This document shows, piece after piece, positions 1 through 9,726 of a stretch of 64,000 nucleotides of DNA. Every line of letters begins with the position of its first letter. Within the stretch, counting starts at the first letter, position 1. This stretch comes from Ascoidea asiatica (lineage: Eukaryota; Ascomycota; Saccharomycetes; Ascoideales; Ascoideaceae), in NCBI GenBank assembly GCA_001600695.1, contig BCKQ01000002.1, forward strand, positions 1,302,001 through 1,366,000. Direction: 5' to 3'. The notes under the pieces are model-generated. The model searched no databases and had not been told where the DNA came from. It saw only the letters and a list, made by a program, of their open reading frames with translations. Made by a program: the position numbers and the translations under genes.

Positions 1-327
1 ATCATTTTATATTATTTTATATCAGTTTATATCAGTTTATATCATTCACATCATTCATATCATTCATATACTTTTTATCACATTCAAATCACAACAATTA
101 TTCAAAATTCTGTTGGTTATAAACTTGTTTATCAATTTAGGTAATTTAATCAATTTTATCAATCTAAGATTTTTCATTTTCGACTATTTTTCTAAAACGT
201 GTATCATATCATATCATACTATATCAAATTAACTTATTTTATATTTTATCTTATATCCTATATTATATTATTTCATATCAAATAAATCATTAAATCAATA
301 TATTTTTATATAAATATAATTATCAAA
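1..327 (+). promoter_or_regulatory. Upstream region of the GPC1-like gene
   Basis: This is AT-rich DNA with imperfect short repeats (ATCATTTATAT-like units at the extreme left, 1-70) and no open frame of note. It must hold at least the proximal promoter of the gene starting at 328. It shows none of the GC-richer patch that most other promoters in the window carry, so the distal promoter may lie outside the window. Confidence 0.4.
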
Positions 328-2067
328 ATGGAACTGAATATAAATATAAATATTAATAGAAATATATCTCCATCAACTTCAATGTCTTCAATAAATAATT
401 ATAATAATAATAATAATAACATTAGTACTAATACTAATACCAATACTAATACTATCACTAATAACAATAATACTAATAAAAGTGAAAGTGATATTGATTT
501 TGATTCAGATTCTGAAGTTTATCTTAATTCAAATAATAATCCAACTTCAATTCCAATTCAATCACCTTTACAATCTCCATTACAATCAGATTTGAATTCT
601 CCAAAATTAACGGATTCAAATATTTCTAATTCCAATACTTCTGAAGCTGAGGAATATGAGAATCCAGAAACTGAAGATAATATACAACTTTTTCCAAGAT
701 CAACTTCTTCAATTTCTATATCTTCTGCATATTCTTCATCTAATTATTTTAAAACTCCAATTGATAAAATGTCTTTATTAGAATTATTAGATCCATTATC
801 AATATCTTATTTAGATATTGGAGGTATTTCAAAAAAAAATAAAAATAAACATAAACATACAAATACAAATACTAAATTGAAATTAAAAGATAATTTATTA
901 AATAAAGTTAAAATTAATACAAATAATTTACCATTTAAAGATATAAAAAATATAAAAAATATAAAAAATTTAACAAATATTGAATTATCTGAAATTAAAA
1001 AAAAATTTTCAAAAAGATTAGATAATTTAGATAAAAATTTAATTAAAAATTTAACAGCTTCAAAAACTGAAAAATTATTTTATGCTTTTACTTTATATTC
1101 AATTTTTTTTGCAGGTTATTTAATTGGTAAATATCCAAAATATTTTCATCTTTATTATTCATTTTTATTTATAATTTTAATACCAATTAGAGCTTATACA
1201 TATTATAAAAAAAATTTTAATTATTTCTTAGCAGATTTATGTTATTATGTTAATATTTTAACAATGATTTTTATTTGGTTATTTCCAAATTCTTCTCATC
1301 TTTATATGATTTGTTTTTGTTTTTCATTTGGTACATTATCATGGGCTGTAATAACTTGGAGAAATTCTTTAGTTTTACATTCAATTGAAAAAATTACTTC
1401 TTCTTTTATTCATGTTATACCTCCAGTAACTTTATTTGTTATAACACATGAATTAGATTCTGATTTTAAAAAAAAAAGATTTAATGGTGCTTATAAATTT
1501 AATTTAAATATTAATAATTGGAGTTTATGGAATGGTATATTATGGACATCATTTTATTATTTAATTTGGCAATTATTTTATCATTATTTTATAACTATAA
1601 GAAATGCAGAAAGTATAAAAAATGGTAAAGTTAATTCATTTACATGGTTAAGAAAATCATATAGTAAAAAAACAATTGGTAAAATTGTTAATAATTTACC
1701 AGAACCATTACCTGTGATTGCATTTACTTTAATTCAATATGGTTATCAATTATCAACAATGTTATTATGTCCAATTTGGTTAAAAAATAAAAGATCTGCA
1801 TCATTATTTATGACATTTATATTTATTATTGCTTCTTATAATGGTGCATCATATTATGTTGATGTATTTGGTAAAAGATTAGAAAAAGAAGTTTCAAGAT
1901 TACAAAAAGAAATTTCTGATTTACAAGCTGAACATTTACAAAATATTAATTCAAATAATAATTCAAGTAGTAATAATTCAAGTTCAATCTCAATTGATAA
2001 TAATAATGATAAAGAAAATAATCATTTACAAAAATTAACAATCAAAGAAGATATTTCAACAAATTGA
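328..2067 (+). CDS. GPC1: Glycerophosphocholine acyltransferase, Gpc1 family
   Basis: Gpc1-family enzymes acylate glycerophosphocholine to lysophosphatidylcholine in the phosphatidylcholine remodelling route and are integral membrane proteins. The 579-aa product has a long Asn/Ser/Asp-rich N-terminal tail (about residues 1-240). It then has a core with roughly eight hydrophobic spans between residues 250 and 510, and a short coiled-coil-like tail near 516-536 followed by an Asn/Ser-rich end. The core carries the family-like stretches around FYAFTLYSIFFAGYLIGKYP (250-270) and HVIPPVTLFVITHE (362-375), which is the conserved His/Pro-Pro region of this family as I remember it. Codon 3 is one of the rare CTG codons. 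The start is the first ATG, preceded by an A-rich leader. The N-terminal tail appears longer than in S. cerevisiae and is low complexity, so its exact start is less certain than the core assignment. Confidence 0.8.
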   Translation: MELNINININRNISPSTSMSSINNYNNNNNNISTNTNTNTNTITNNNNTNKSESDIDFDSDSEVYLNSNNNPTSIPIQSPLQSPLQSDLNSPKLTDSNISNSNTSEAEEYENPETEDNIQLFPRSTSSISISSAYSSSNYFKTPIDKMSLLELLDPLSISYLDIGGISKKNKNKHKHTNTNTKLKLKDNLLNKVKINTNNLPFKDIKNIKNIKNLTNIELSEIKKKFSKRLDNLDKNLIKNLTASKTEKLFYAFTLYSIFFAGYLIGKYPKYFHLYYSFLFIILIPIRAYTYYKKNFNYFLADLCYYVNILTMIFIWLFPNSSHLYMICFCFSFGTLSWAVITWRNSLVLHSIEKITSSFIHVIPPVTLFVITHELDSDFKKKRFNGAYKFNLNINNWSLWNGILWTSFYYLIWQLFYHYFITIRNAESIKNGKVNSFTWLRKSYSKKTIGKIVNNLPEPLPVIAFTLIQYGYQLSTMLLCPIWLKNKRSASLFMTFIFIIASYNGASYYVDVFGKRLEKEVSRLQKEISDLQAEHLQNINSNNNSSSNNSSSISIDNNNDKENNHLQKLTIKEDISTN

Positions 2068-3104
2068 AACATTACTTATGATTGATAAATAGTTATTCAT
2101 TTTCTCCATTTCTCAGTCAATCACTTACTTACTTTCATATTTCATATTTCCTTTTTACTTTTTTATTTCTCTTTCATTCCTTAGATTCTTTTTTTTCTCT
2201 TTATTGAATCAAATCAAACTAAAATTAAATTTTTATTCTATGCCCTATTTTTTGTACTCTTTTTCATTTTCCTTTTCTTTTTGCTTTTGTTCGATGTTCT
2301 GGTTTTCTCTTATTTACTTTCTGGCTGATAGTATCCTCTTTTTTTATATTATATAATGATTTCTCCATCAATAAACATTTCACATAAATATTAAATATTA
2401 AATTTTTCTCCTTTAAATGTAAATGAATATACAGTATTTCCTTATGAAATCTAAATTTATTAGCTCAAACACAGAACACCCGTACTTCTGGTCTCATGCG
2501 TTGTTTAACTATGAATGCTGTATGGTTTCCTTTCCCAGTGGCCAAAGCTGACGGCGTGAATTTCGCTGGTTTGAATCTGGCTCAGAAAACACAAAAAATC
2601 AATGAGCTAAAAAAAAAAGAGTAAAGAAGAAAAAAAGTGAAAGGAGCAAAAGAGAAATAAGAGAAATAAGAGAAATAAAAGATTTATATCAGACTTAAAA
2701 CAAGTAACATAACAACAACAACAACAACAACAACAAGCCAAGTCAAGTAACTGATTCAATCGATTCTTATTGCCATTGATATATCAACTTATATAAAAAA
2801 GTACTCATTCAAGTCTCATTTCTTCAAGTAATATTATCCATTAAACAAGATCATATTTTGCTAAATTAGGTGCAAAACCTCCAGAACCTATATAAATAAA
2901 TTAATAATAGAATTAGAGATTGCTTTGCCACTTGTATTTATATAATACTTTTATCCATTAATATAAAAAATAAAACATATTTTGATATTCATTTTAATAA
3001 ATAGGGGCTATTTATATTCAAATTTATATATTCATAAACATATATCAAAGTACTAAATTCCTTCAGTACTAAAATTCAATTATTCATAAAACATTATATT
3101 CAAA
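2068..3104 (+). promoter_or_regulatory. GPC1 3' flank and promoter of the J-protein gene
   Basis: This is 1.0 kb without a gene. The first 350 bases are T-rich 3' flank. A GC-richer patch at about 2465-2590 carries one copy of the recurrent element (2480-2495, CCGTACTTCTGGTCTC). An A/G-rich tract and a CAA-repeat tract (about 2710-2735) follow. No RNA gene was recognised. Confidence 0.45.
2480..2495 (+). promoter_or_regulatory. CCRYA-N4-TGGTCTC element, J-protein promoter
   Basis: This is a perfect match to the 16-base consensus derived within this window. It lies about 610 bases upstream of the J-protein ATG and is preceded by ACA, so it reads ACACCCGTAC at its 5' end, which resembles a yeast Rap1 core. 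The binding factor is not known to me. Confidence 0.45.
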
Positions 3105-4598
3105 ATGGTTGTAGATGAAACTTATTATAAAGTATTAGGAGTTGAAACAAATGCAACTCCACAAATTATTAAAAAATCATATCGTAAACTTTCTTTAAAA
3201 TATCATCCTGATAAAAATCCATCTCCTGAAGCAAAAGATAAATTTCAAGAAATTACTGCTGCTTATCAAGTTTTATCTGATCCTGATTTAAGATCAAAAT
3301 ATGATAAATTTGGTAAAGATAATGCTGTACCTTCTGGTGGTTTTGAAGATGCAACTGAATATTTCGCAATGATTTTTGGTGGTGAAGCTTTTAATGATTA
3401 TATTGGTGAATTAACTTTATTAAAAGATTTAACTAAATCTGCTGAATTATCTCAAACTAATGATGAAGAAAATGATAAAAATGATAATAAAAATGATAAT
3501 AAATCAAATGAAAAGAACTCAAATGATAATAATTCAAATAATTTAGATTCTCATTCTCAAAATAAAAAAAATGATAATTCAATAAATGAAAAATTAAATC
3601 AATCAAAAAATACTTATAATAATTCAACTTCAAATTCATACTCAAGCTCATCCTATAATAATAATTTTAGTAATAATAATATTAATAATACCAACAACAA
3701 TAACAATAGCAATAATAATAATAAAAACCCCTCATCATGTTTGGCAATAGAAGAAGATTATAAAAACAAATCAAATACTAATGAAAAAAATTCAAATGGA
3801 AAACTTGATGATAATAAAGATAAAGAAAAAGAAAAAGCAAAATTAACTCCTGAACAACAAGCGGAATTAGATAAATTTGAAGAAGAATGTAGATTAAAAA
3901 GAGAAGAAACTCAAAAACAATTAGCTGAAAAATTAATTTTAAGATTATCTGTTTGGACTGAAAGTCCAAAAGATAAAAATTGTTTAAAAGCTTTTAAAGC
4001 AAAATTTGAAGCTGAAGGTGATTTATTAAAAATTGAATCTTTTGGTCTTGAAATTTTACATACAATTGGTGAAATTTATTATACAAAAGGTTCAATTTTT
4101 TTAAAATATCAAAAATATTTAGGTATTACTGGTTTTTTTCATTCTGTTAAAGAAAAAGTTGGAATTGTTTCTGATACTTTTAAAACAATTTCTTCTGCTT
4201 TAGATGCTCAAAATACTATGCAAGAATTTACAAAACTTCAAGAAATTGAAAATGAAGAACAAAAATTATCAAAAGAAGAAATAGCTGATTATGAAAAATT
4301 ATTAATGGGTAAAGTTTTAGGTGCTGCTTGGGCTGGTTCAAAATTTGAAATTCAAGGTACTTTAAGAAGTGTTTGTAATAAAGTTTTATATGATAAATCT
4401 GTTCCATTACAGAAAAGAATTGAAAGAGCAGAAGGTTTAGTTGAATTAGGTAGAGTTTTCAAACATGCTTCTCGTACTGATGATGAAAATGAAGAAGCAA
4501 GAATATTTGAAGAATTAGTTGCTGAAGCTCAGAAAGATAGACCAAAAAGAAAAGCCCACACAAAAGATAAAGATCCTGTAGTTAATAAAACTTCTTAA
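3105..4598 (+). CDS. J-domain co-chaperone, CAJ1/DJP1 type
   Basis: This is a class C Hsp40 that would stimulate the ATPase of a cytosolic Hsp70. The relatives Caj1 and Djp1 act at membranes and in peroxisomal or mitochondrial protein import. The 497-aa product has an N-terminal J domain at residues 6-70 with the HPD tripeptide at 34-36 (YHPDKNP), followed by a short Gly-containing piece. Residues 115-235 are an Asn/Ser/Lys low-complexity insert that is probably lineage-specific. From about residue 255 to 450 there is the DnaJ-X domain typical of Caj1/Djp1 (for example [20 protein letters not shown], and [20 protein letters not shown] near 405). The C-terminus is Lys-rich. There is no Cys-rich zinc region. 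Which of the two S. cerevisiae paralogues it corresponds to cannot be decided here. The start ATG has an A-rich context (caaaATG). Confidence 0.85.
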   Translation: MVVDETYYKVLGVETNATPQIIKKSYRKLSLKYHPDKNPSPEAKDKFQEITAAYQVLSDPDLRSKYDKFGKDNAVPSGGFEDATEYFAMIFGGEAFNDYIGELTLLKDLTKSAELSQTNDEENDKNDNKNDNKSNEKNSNDNNSNNLDSHSQNKKNDNSINEKLNQSKNTYNNSTSNSYSSSSYNNNFSNNNINNTNNNNNSNNNNKNPSSCLAIEEDYKNKSNTNEKNSNGKLDDNKDKEKEKAKLTPEQQAELDKFEEECRLKREETQKQLAEKLILRLSVWTESPKDKNCLKAFKAKFEAEGDLLKIESFGLEILHTIGEIYYTKGSIFLKYQKYLGITGFFHSVKEKVGIVSDTFKTISSALDAQNTMQEFTKLQEIENEEQKLSKEEIADYEKLLMGKVLGAAWAGSKFEIQGTLRSVCNKVLYDKSVPLQKRIERAEGLVELGRVFKHASRTDDENEEARIFEELVAEAQKDRPKRKAHTKDKDPVVNKTS

Positions 4599-5041
4599 AA
4601 AAAATAAATTTAATTCAATCATTATCTATATTATCCTTTTACGCTACCTTCTTTTTTTTTTTTCTTTTATCTTTTTTATTTATTTACCTTATCTTATCTT
4701 ATTTGGTCCCTTTGTTTGTTTTGTTATTTTGGTCTACTTTTATTTTAAATTTTTTATTTGAAATTCATGCATTTAATTTTAATCATATTATATTGATTCA
4801 TTATCTTATCCTACTAATTCTAATTATTTAACTTTAACTTTAATTTTTTGATTTATTTATTATTCAATTTTTTTTTTTTATTAATTAATTTTATGTACGT
4901 GTAGATAATCCAGTGCTTTTTTAATTTCTATTTTTTTCTTTCAAATTATTTAGATAACTTTTTAGGTTTTATAGGCACCCTTTTAATAAATTACTTAAAA
5001 TAATTTAATTTTTTTATTACATATTTAAAAAAAAATTTCTT
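4599..5041. other. Convergent 3' flanks of the J-protein and SRAP genes
   Basis: This is 443 bases of T- and A-rich DNA between two converging genes. It contains poly-T tracts (4650-4680, 4868-4880). No gene or structured element was seen. It presumably holds the two polyadenylation regions. Confidence 0.5.
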
Positions 5042-6272
5042 TTAATTATTTTCTTTTTTAACTCTTTTATTAGAAATTGGTAACATATCTAAAATAGACC
5101 TTTTTTTACTATTTTTTTCCTTTTTGATATTATCTTTATTATTTTCCTTCTTAACATTTTTCTTGATATCTTTTTTAATATCTTCTTTCCTATCATTTGT
5201 TATATCGGATGAATCAATAATTTGAATATCTTGATTATCTTGATCTAGAATTTCAGTATTATCTTTTTCAAGTTTTAATTTATCTTTATTTGATTTATTT
5301 TTTAACATATCAAAAATTCCAATTTGAGATTTATTTTCAGAACTTATTGAATTTTCTTTTAAATTTTCATTTAAATCTTCATTTGAGTCTTTTATTTTTA
5401 AAGGTTCAGAAAGATATGGACCATCATTTGAAGGTTTACCAACATCTTTACATACTTTATACCATTGTAAATCATTTTTATTATAAATTTTTAAACAATT
5501 TGCTAATTTTTCATTCCATTTATTATTTTCAGAAATATTTAACCAAATTTTAAATTCATCTGAATTTGGATCTAAGATTATTGGCATTCTAGTATGTAAC
5601 CATTTCATATTTTCTGGAGCTGGACCTGTTATTATTGTAAAAGTATGAAGTTCTTCATTTTCATTCTCATTTTTATGAACTTCTTTATATTCCTCTTCTT
5701 CTTCTTTTTTTTCTTTCTTTTTAATTGAAGAAAATTTAGTTAAAGACCATAATCCTGCTAAAAAAATTAATTTATTATCTTTTCTTTTAATATAATATGG
5801 TATTCTTTCTTTCCCAATTTTTTTCCATTCATAATAACCTTGAACAGGAATAGCACATCTTTTATAAGATTTAACAGATTTCCAAATTTTTCCATCACCA
5901 ATTACACTTTCTAATCTTGCATTAAAAGTTTTTGTGAAATTAAAATTTTTAGAAGATTTTCCCCAAGGTGGAATTAAACCCCATTTCATATAATTTATAA
6001 CAAATTGATTATTTAATTGTTGATTTGTAGTGCAATAATAAATTGGAGCTATATTTGTTGGAGCTATATTATAAGAAGGACGTTGACCAGATTCATATAA
6101 TAATTGATTAATGAATAGGTTTTGTTGAGCAAAATAACTAGGTAATTCTTCACCAGACTGAATATAAAAGGCAAGTTTAATTCATTAGTTAGTTAAGTCT
6201 ATTAAATATGATTTAAATCTTGTTTTTGAATTTAATTATACTTACAATGGCCATTGAGAATCTTCCACACAT
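5042..6272 (-). CDS. SRAP-domain protein (HMCES/YedK family), two exons
   Basis: SRAP proteins form a covalent thiazolidine crosslink with abasic sites in single-stranded DNA through Cys2, protecting them at replication forks. Exon 1 is 6272-6246 and codes MCGRFSMAI. An 88-nt intron (6245-6158) follows, with donor GTAAGT, branch-like AACTAAC (6194-6188) and acceptor TTCAG. Exon 2 runs from 6157 to 5042. The joined protein is 380 aa and is in phase. Cys2, the family motif YNIAPT, Asn88 (FNARLES), Glu119 (QGYYEWKK) and His197 (LHTRMP) are all present, so the active site is complete. The start at the ATG at 5989 would drop Cys2 and the first 65 residues. After the SRAP domain (to about residue 260) comes a Lys/Glu/Asp-rich tail. 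The gene is divergent from an MGR3-like gene, matching S. cerevisiae YMR114C-YMR115W. An ACGCGT box lies in the shared promoter. Confidence 0.9.
6158..6245 (-). other. Spliceosomal intron of the SRAP gene
   Basis: On the minus strand the intron begins GTAAGT and ends TATATTCAG, with AACTAAC about 30 nt before the 3' splice site. Removing it joins MCGRFSMAI to SGEELPSYFA in phase 0. There are in-frame stop codons inside the intron. Confidence 0.85.
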
Positions 6273-6778
6273 CTTGTTTCAGGAATTTAGCATCATATTA
6301 ATCAGTTAAGCAGTTTAAATTATTTGTCTAGCTCACCATTGAATTGAATATCTCTTATATTACTTGGGTTCTAACTGGAATAGTACCAATTGAAGTGATC
6401 TTCTTTATTTATCTTCTTTATATTCTTTATCTTCTTTATCATCTTCTGCTGCTTCTTTTTCTTGTTTGCTGAGTGTTTTCCAGTCGAGGTAAAAACGAGC
6501 CAATGAACTTTGCGAACTTTGCGCTGAGGAAATTTGGGGATTTTCTACGCGTGCACGCTTTGAAAGAAGCTTTATTTATTTATTTATTGAATTTATTATT
6601 TATGTATTGATTATGATTAAATGATTGATGAATTGATTAGTTTATGAATTGATTAGTCTATTCAAGAAGAAAGAATTGAAAGGGAAGAAGATTGTTGAAG
6701 GAAAAAGAAGTGATCTAAATTTGTTCAATTGGTAGAAAGAATAATATATCTTGTAACATACTTGTAAATATCTTAGCA
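6273..6778. promoter_or_regulatory. Divergent SRAP / MGR3-like promoter
   Basis: This is 506 bases between the two ATGs. A GC-richer patch at about 6475-6570 holds ACGCGT (6547-6552), which matches the MluI cell-cycle box bound by MBF/DSC1 in yeasts, overlapping GTGCAC. For a replication-linked DNA-protection gene, G1/S control would be sensible, but that is inference. The rest is ATTGATT/GAATTGA-type AT-rich sequence. Confidence 0.45.
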
Positions 6779-8575
6779 ATGATTCGAAATCAAGGTTTGT
6801 CTTCTTTTAATTTAATATCAAGAAGTTTGAGATCAAGTAAATTTAAATATCCTATTTATTTAAGTTACTCAGGTTATTCATCTTATTCAAGTATTTTAAA
6901 TAATTCAAATAAATTATTCAAAAACAATAGAAATAATAAAGATATTAAAGATAATTTACAAAAGAGAAAAATTTCAAGAATTAATTATGAAGCATATAAT
7001 AATTTACATAATCCACCAAAGAAAAATTGGAGTAAAATTTTCATATATACAATTTTAACTATTTCAATATCTGGATATATTGGATATTATTTTTATTGGC
7101 CAAGAAATAAATATCCTAAGAAAATTGCAGATTTATTAAGAAAAGGATTATGGGCCGAAAGTAATAAAGAAAATTTTAATTATTCTAAAGCATTAAAATA
7201 TTATATTGAAGCACTTAATGAATTACATTTAAATAAAGAAATTTATAATATTGAATTATATTCAGATGAATATACTGGAATTCAATTAAAAATTGGAGAA
7301 ATGTATGAATTATTAAATTTAAATGAATTTGCAATAAATATTTATGAAGAAATTTTAAATTTATATTTAATTAAATTAATTAATTATGAAATTGAGAATA
7401 AAGAAAGACCTCATATAATTCAAAAAGATTTAAGAGTTTTAATTAAATTAATTTCATTATTAAGAGATATTGATCCAAATTATTGTCAAACATTAATTTT
7501 AACACATTGTGGACAAGCACAATTAGAAGTTGTTAAAAGAGGTGGAGAATTAATTACTAATTTTAAAGATTCAAAACTTGAAATTTTAGGTTTCAATACA
7601 AAAAATGAATTAAATTCTAATAAAAAATCAGATATAAATAATTTAAGTGATGAATTGGAAAATGAAATTGAAAATGAAAATAAAATTGAAAATGAGATTG
7701 AAAATGAATTAAATAAAATTCCATTGAATAGAGAAGCATGGGAACCATTTAGGGATGAATTTTTTATTTTAAGAGATTTATTTGTTTCAATATCAATATT
7801 AAAAGGAGATTATTCAATTGGATTATCAGTTCAATTAAAAACTATACCATGGATGACAATGGCAGAATTTTTACCAAATGAAGTTATGATTGCAAATTGT
7901 AATTTAGCATCATTATTATTTTTTCAAGCACAAGTTTATCATTCAACAATTTTAACAAATGATTTAAAAAAGAAATTTAATAAAGAATTGAAATTAAGAT
8001 TAAAAGAGAATAATGATAATAAAGAAGAAGTAGAAGGAGAATTAAAAGAAAATGAAAATGAAAATGAAAATGAAAATGAAAAAGAAAAAGAAAAGGAAAG
8101 AGTGATAATTGATGATAAAGAGATTTCAAATATAAAATTATATGAAAAAAGAATGATAAAATCATCAAAAGATATATTTCAAACGAATATAAATTTTATA
8201 AATAAATATTTTTTAAGAAATTCAAAAAATTTAAAAAATTTAAATTTTTTAAATTTTAAACAAAATAAAAATTATAATGAAATTTTAGGATTAAGTTTTT
8301 ATTCATTAGGTGTTATAAATTTACATGAAGGTAATTATCTTGAATCTAAAATTTTATTTAAAGAAAGTATTAAAAGGGGTAAAATTTTAAATAATAATGA
8401 ATTAATTGAAGAAAGTGAGAATGAATTAAAAAAATTGGAGATTGAATTGAATGAAAAAAGAAAAAATGTTAAAAATGGTGATGATAATAAATTAATAAAT
8501 AAAGAAGTTGAGGAACTTAGTGATGATGAATCTAAGATTATGACAATTGATATGATTATTGGAACAATGGACTAG
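6779..8575 (+). CDS. MGR3: Mitochondrial inner-membrane TPR protein, MGR3-like
   Basis: Mgr3 is an adaptor of the mitochondrial i-AAA protease (Yme1) that presents unfolded intermembrane-space proteins to it. The 598-aa product starts with a basic, Ser/Arg/Asn-rich presequence-like segment (1-80) and has one clear membrane span (about 87-106, ending YFYWPRNKYPKK). TPR-like helical pairs follow, for example around LKYYIEALNELHLNKEIYNI (about 135-160) and the conserved-looking region LILTHCGQAQLEVVKRGGEL (about 238-260). Two acidic low-complexity inserts interrupt it (about 285-315 and 400-445). A last TPR-like pair sits near 505-560 (LSFYSLGVINLHEGNYLESK). Placement next to the SRAP gene in divergent orientation supports the assignment, because this is the S. 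cerevisiae order. The sequence itself is diverged, so the symbol rests on architecture plus synteny. Confidence 0.7.
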   Translation: MIRNQGLSSFNLISRSLRSSKFKYPIYLSYSGYSSYSSILNNSNKLFKNNRNNKDIKDNLQKRKISRINYEAYNNLHNPPKKNWSKIFIYTILTISISGYIGYYFYWPRNKYPKKIADLLRKGLWAESNKENFNYSKALKYYIEALNELHLNKEIYNIELYSDEYTGIQLKIGEMYELLNLNEFAINIYEEILNLYLIKLINYEIENKERPHIIQKDLRVLIKLISLLRDIDPNYCQTLILTHCGQAQLEVVKRGGELITNFKDSKLEILGFNTKNELNSNKKSDINNLSDELENEIENENKIENEIENELNKIPLNREAWEPFRDEFFILRDLFVSISILKGDYSIGLSVQLKTIPWMTMAEFLPNEVMIANCNLASLLFFQAQVYHSTILTNDLKKKFNKELKLRLKENNDNKEEVEGELKENENENENENEKEKEKERVIIDDKEISNIKLYEKRMIKSSKDIFQTNINFINKYFLRNSKNLKNLNFLNFKQNKNYNEILGLSFYSLGVINLHEGNYLESKILFKESIKRGKILNNNELIEESENELKKLEIELNEKRKNVKNGDDNKLINKEVEELSDDESKIMTIDMIIGTMD

Positions 8576-8779
8576 TTAGTTAGTAATTGACTAAGTGACT
8601 AGATAAGTAAATAAGCAAATAAGCAAATAAGTAAATAAGTTAATATCTCAGTAAATAGTTGAATAACAAGTATTATAATATAAATATACAATATAAATAA
8701 AGCTTTTATAACTATTAAAAGCTATTGAAATACATTTATACTGTATATAAATACCAATATAAAAGAAGCAAAAAAGAAT
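8576..8779. other. 3' flank of MGR3-like gene and tRNA terminator
   Basis: This AT-rich sequence includes AAGTAAATAAGC-type short repeats just after the stop codon. The A6 run at 8770-8775 is a T6 on the minus strand directly after the tRNA and would serve as the Pol III terminator. No gene was seen. Confidence 0.5.
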
Positions 8780-8869
8780 TGAAACTGACAGGAATTGAAC
8801 CTGCAGCCCTTCGATTGCAACTCAATCACAGAACTGGAGTCGAAAGCTCTACCATTGAGCCACAGCTTC
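8780..8869 (-). tRNA. tRNA-Trp(CCA) with an 18-nt intron
   Basis: Read on the minus strand this folds as a full cloverleaf. It has a seven-pair acceptor stem (GAAGCTG with CAGTTTC plus discriminator A), a D stem GCTC/GAGC, an anticodon stem TTCGA/TCGAA, and a T arm with loop TTCAATT. The anticodon loop reads CT-CCA-G, then an 18-nt intron (8833-8816) in the canonical place one base 3' of the anticodon, then A. The mature length is 72 nt. CCA reads UGG. The sequence is close to the S. cerevisiae tRNA-Trp, which also has an intron in this position, though a longer one. The internal A and B boxes are intact and a T6 terminator follows. Confidence 0.95.
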
Positions 8870-9726
8870 ATCTCTTGGAATAAACACAGATTTTTCTGCA
8901 CATAGCTCAAATTAACGCATGTGACTTTGATTTTTATTCCGACCTTACCGAGGGTTCTTTTCAACCAGTCCCACACCAGTGGTCTCGACGCGTGATTCTT
9001 TTTGTGTTTTTGTGTTTTTGTTTGTTGTTGTTTTTGTTTGTTGTTGTTATCTTTTCGATCTTCCTTTGCATCTTCTTCTGTTTCTTGTGTTTCTTCTGCT
9101 GTCTGTGCTTTCTTCTTGACTATCTTTATAACCATCTTCATCTTTATCATCTTCTTTCCACTTCCAATTTCTGAGTGTTCTACGACTGTTAAACTTCTTA
9201 AAGGCTGAAAATCTCAATTTCCACTGGCTGAATTACTTCTTTGGTTTCTTTTTTTCTCGGTCTTTTGCTTCCTATCGACTTAAAATTCCAATAATTTCAA
9301 CTTTAAAATATCGATAATTTTTCAAATTTTAACTTTATTTCTTTCAAAATCTCATTTATCCCACCAATAGCTATTCAATTATCCATTTAAATAATTCTAT
9401 TAATGACAATGAAAAAAAGCTTGATTGATTTTTTATAAAGTTAATCAAATTTTTCCAATAGCCGAATTATAAACAATAATAATAATAATAATTATAATAA
9501 TAATAATAATAAAATTTATTCGAAATGGGTATTCCAATTTTATGATTCATTTATGATTCATTTAAATTCAAAATTATTTCATATATATAAAATGTTTTAT
9601 TACTTGTATTTATATCAATCTTTATATTCATATCTATATTGCTTTTCATATTCACATCTATATTCATATTCATATTCATATTCATATTCATATTCACATT
9701 CACATCCATAAAGAATACAAACTAAA
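8870..9726 (+). promoter_or_regulatory. Region between tRNA-Trp and the AEC transporter
   Basis: This is 857 bases without a gene. A GC-richer patch at about 8940-9000 carries CGAGGGT (8949-8955) and the recurrent element (8971-8986, CCACACCAGTGGTCTC). A T/G-rich and then T/C-rich tract follows (9000-9180). A TAA-repeat tract (about 9475-9512) and a TTCATA repeat (about 9645-9710) sit just before the start codon. Small open frames here are by-products of the pyrimidine tract. Confidence 0.45.
8971..8986 (+). promoter_or_regulatory. CCRYA-N4-TGGTCTC element near tRNA-Trp
   Basis: This is a perfect 16-base match. It is 102 bases upstream of the tRNA-Trp 5' end and about 740 bases upstream of the transporter ATG, so its target is ambiguous. 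Confidence 0.4.

Noticed and set aside
3457-3969. Minus-strand frames inside the J-protein gene (63-64 codons)
   Set aside because: Tyr/Phe/Leu/His-only translations of the complementary strand of Asn-rich coding DNA. The same applies to most short frames inside genes in this window.
8722-9150. 142-codon minus-strand open frame over tRNA-Trp and a Lys/Gln-rich tract
   Set aside because: It runs straight through the tRNA gene, and the rest is coded by a repetitive pyrimidine tract on the other strand. No family resemblance and codon use unlike the real genes.
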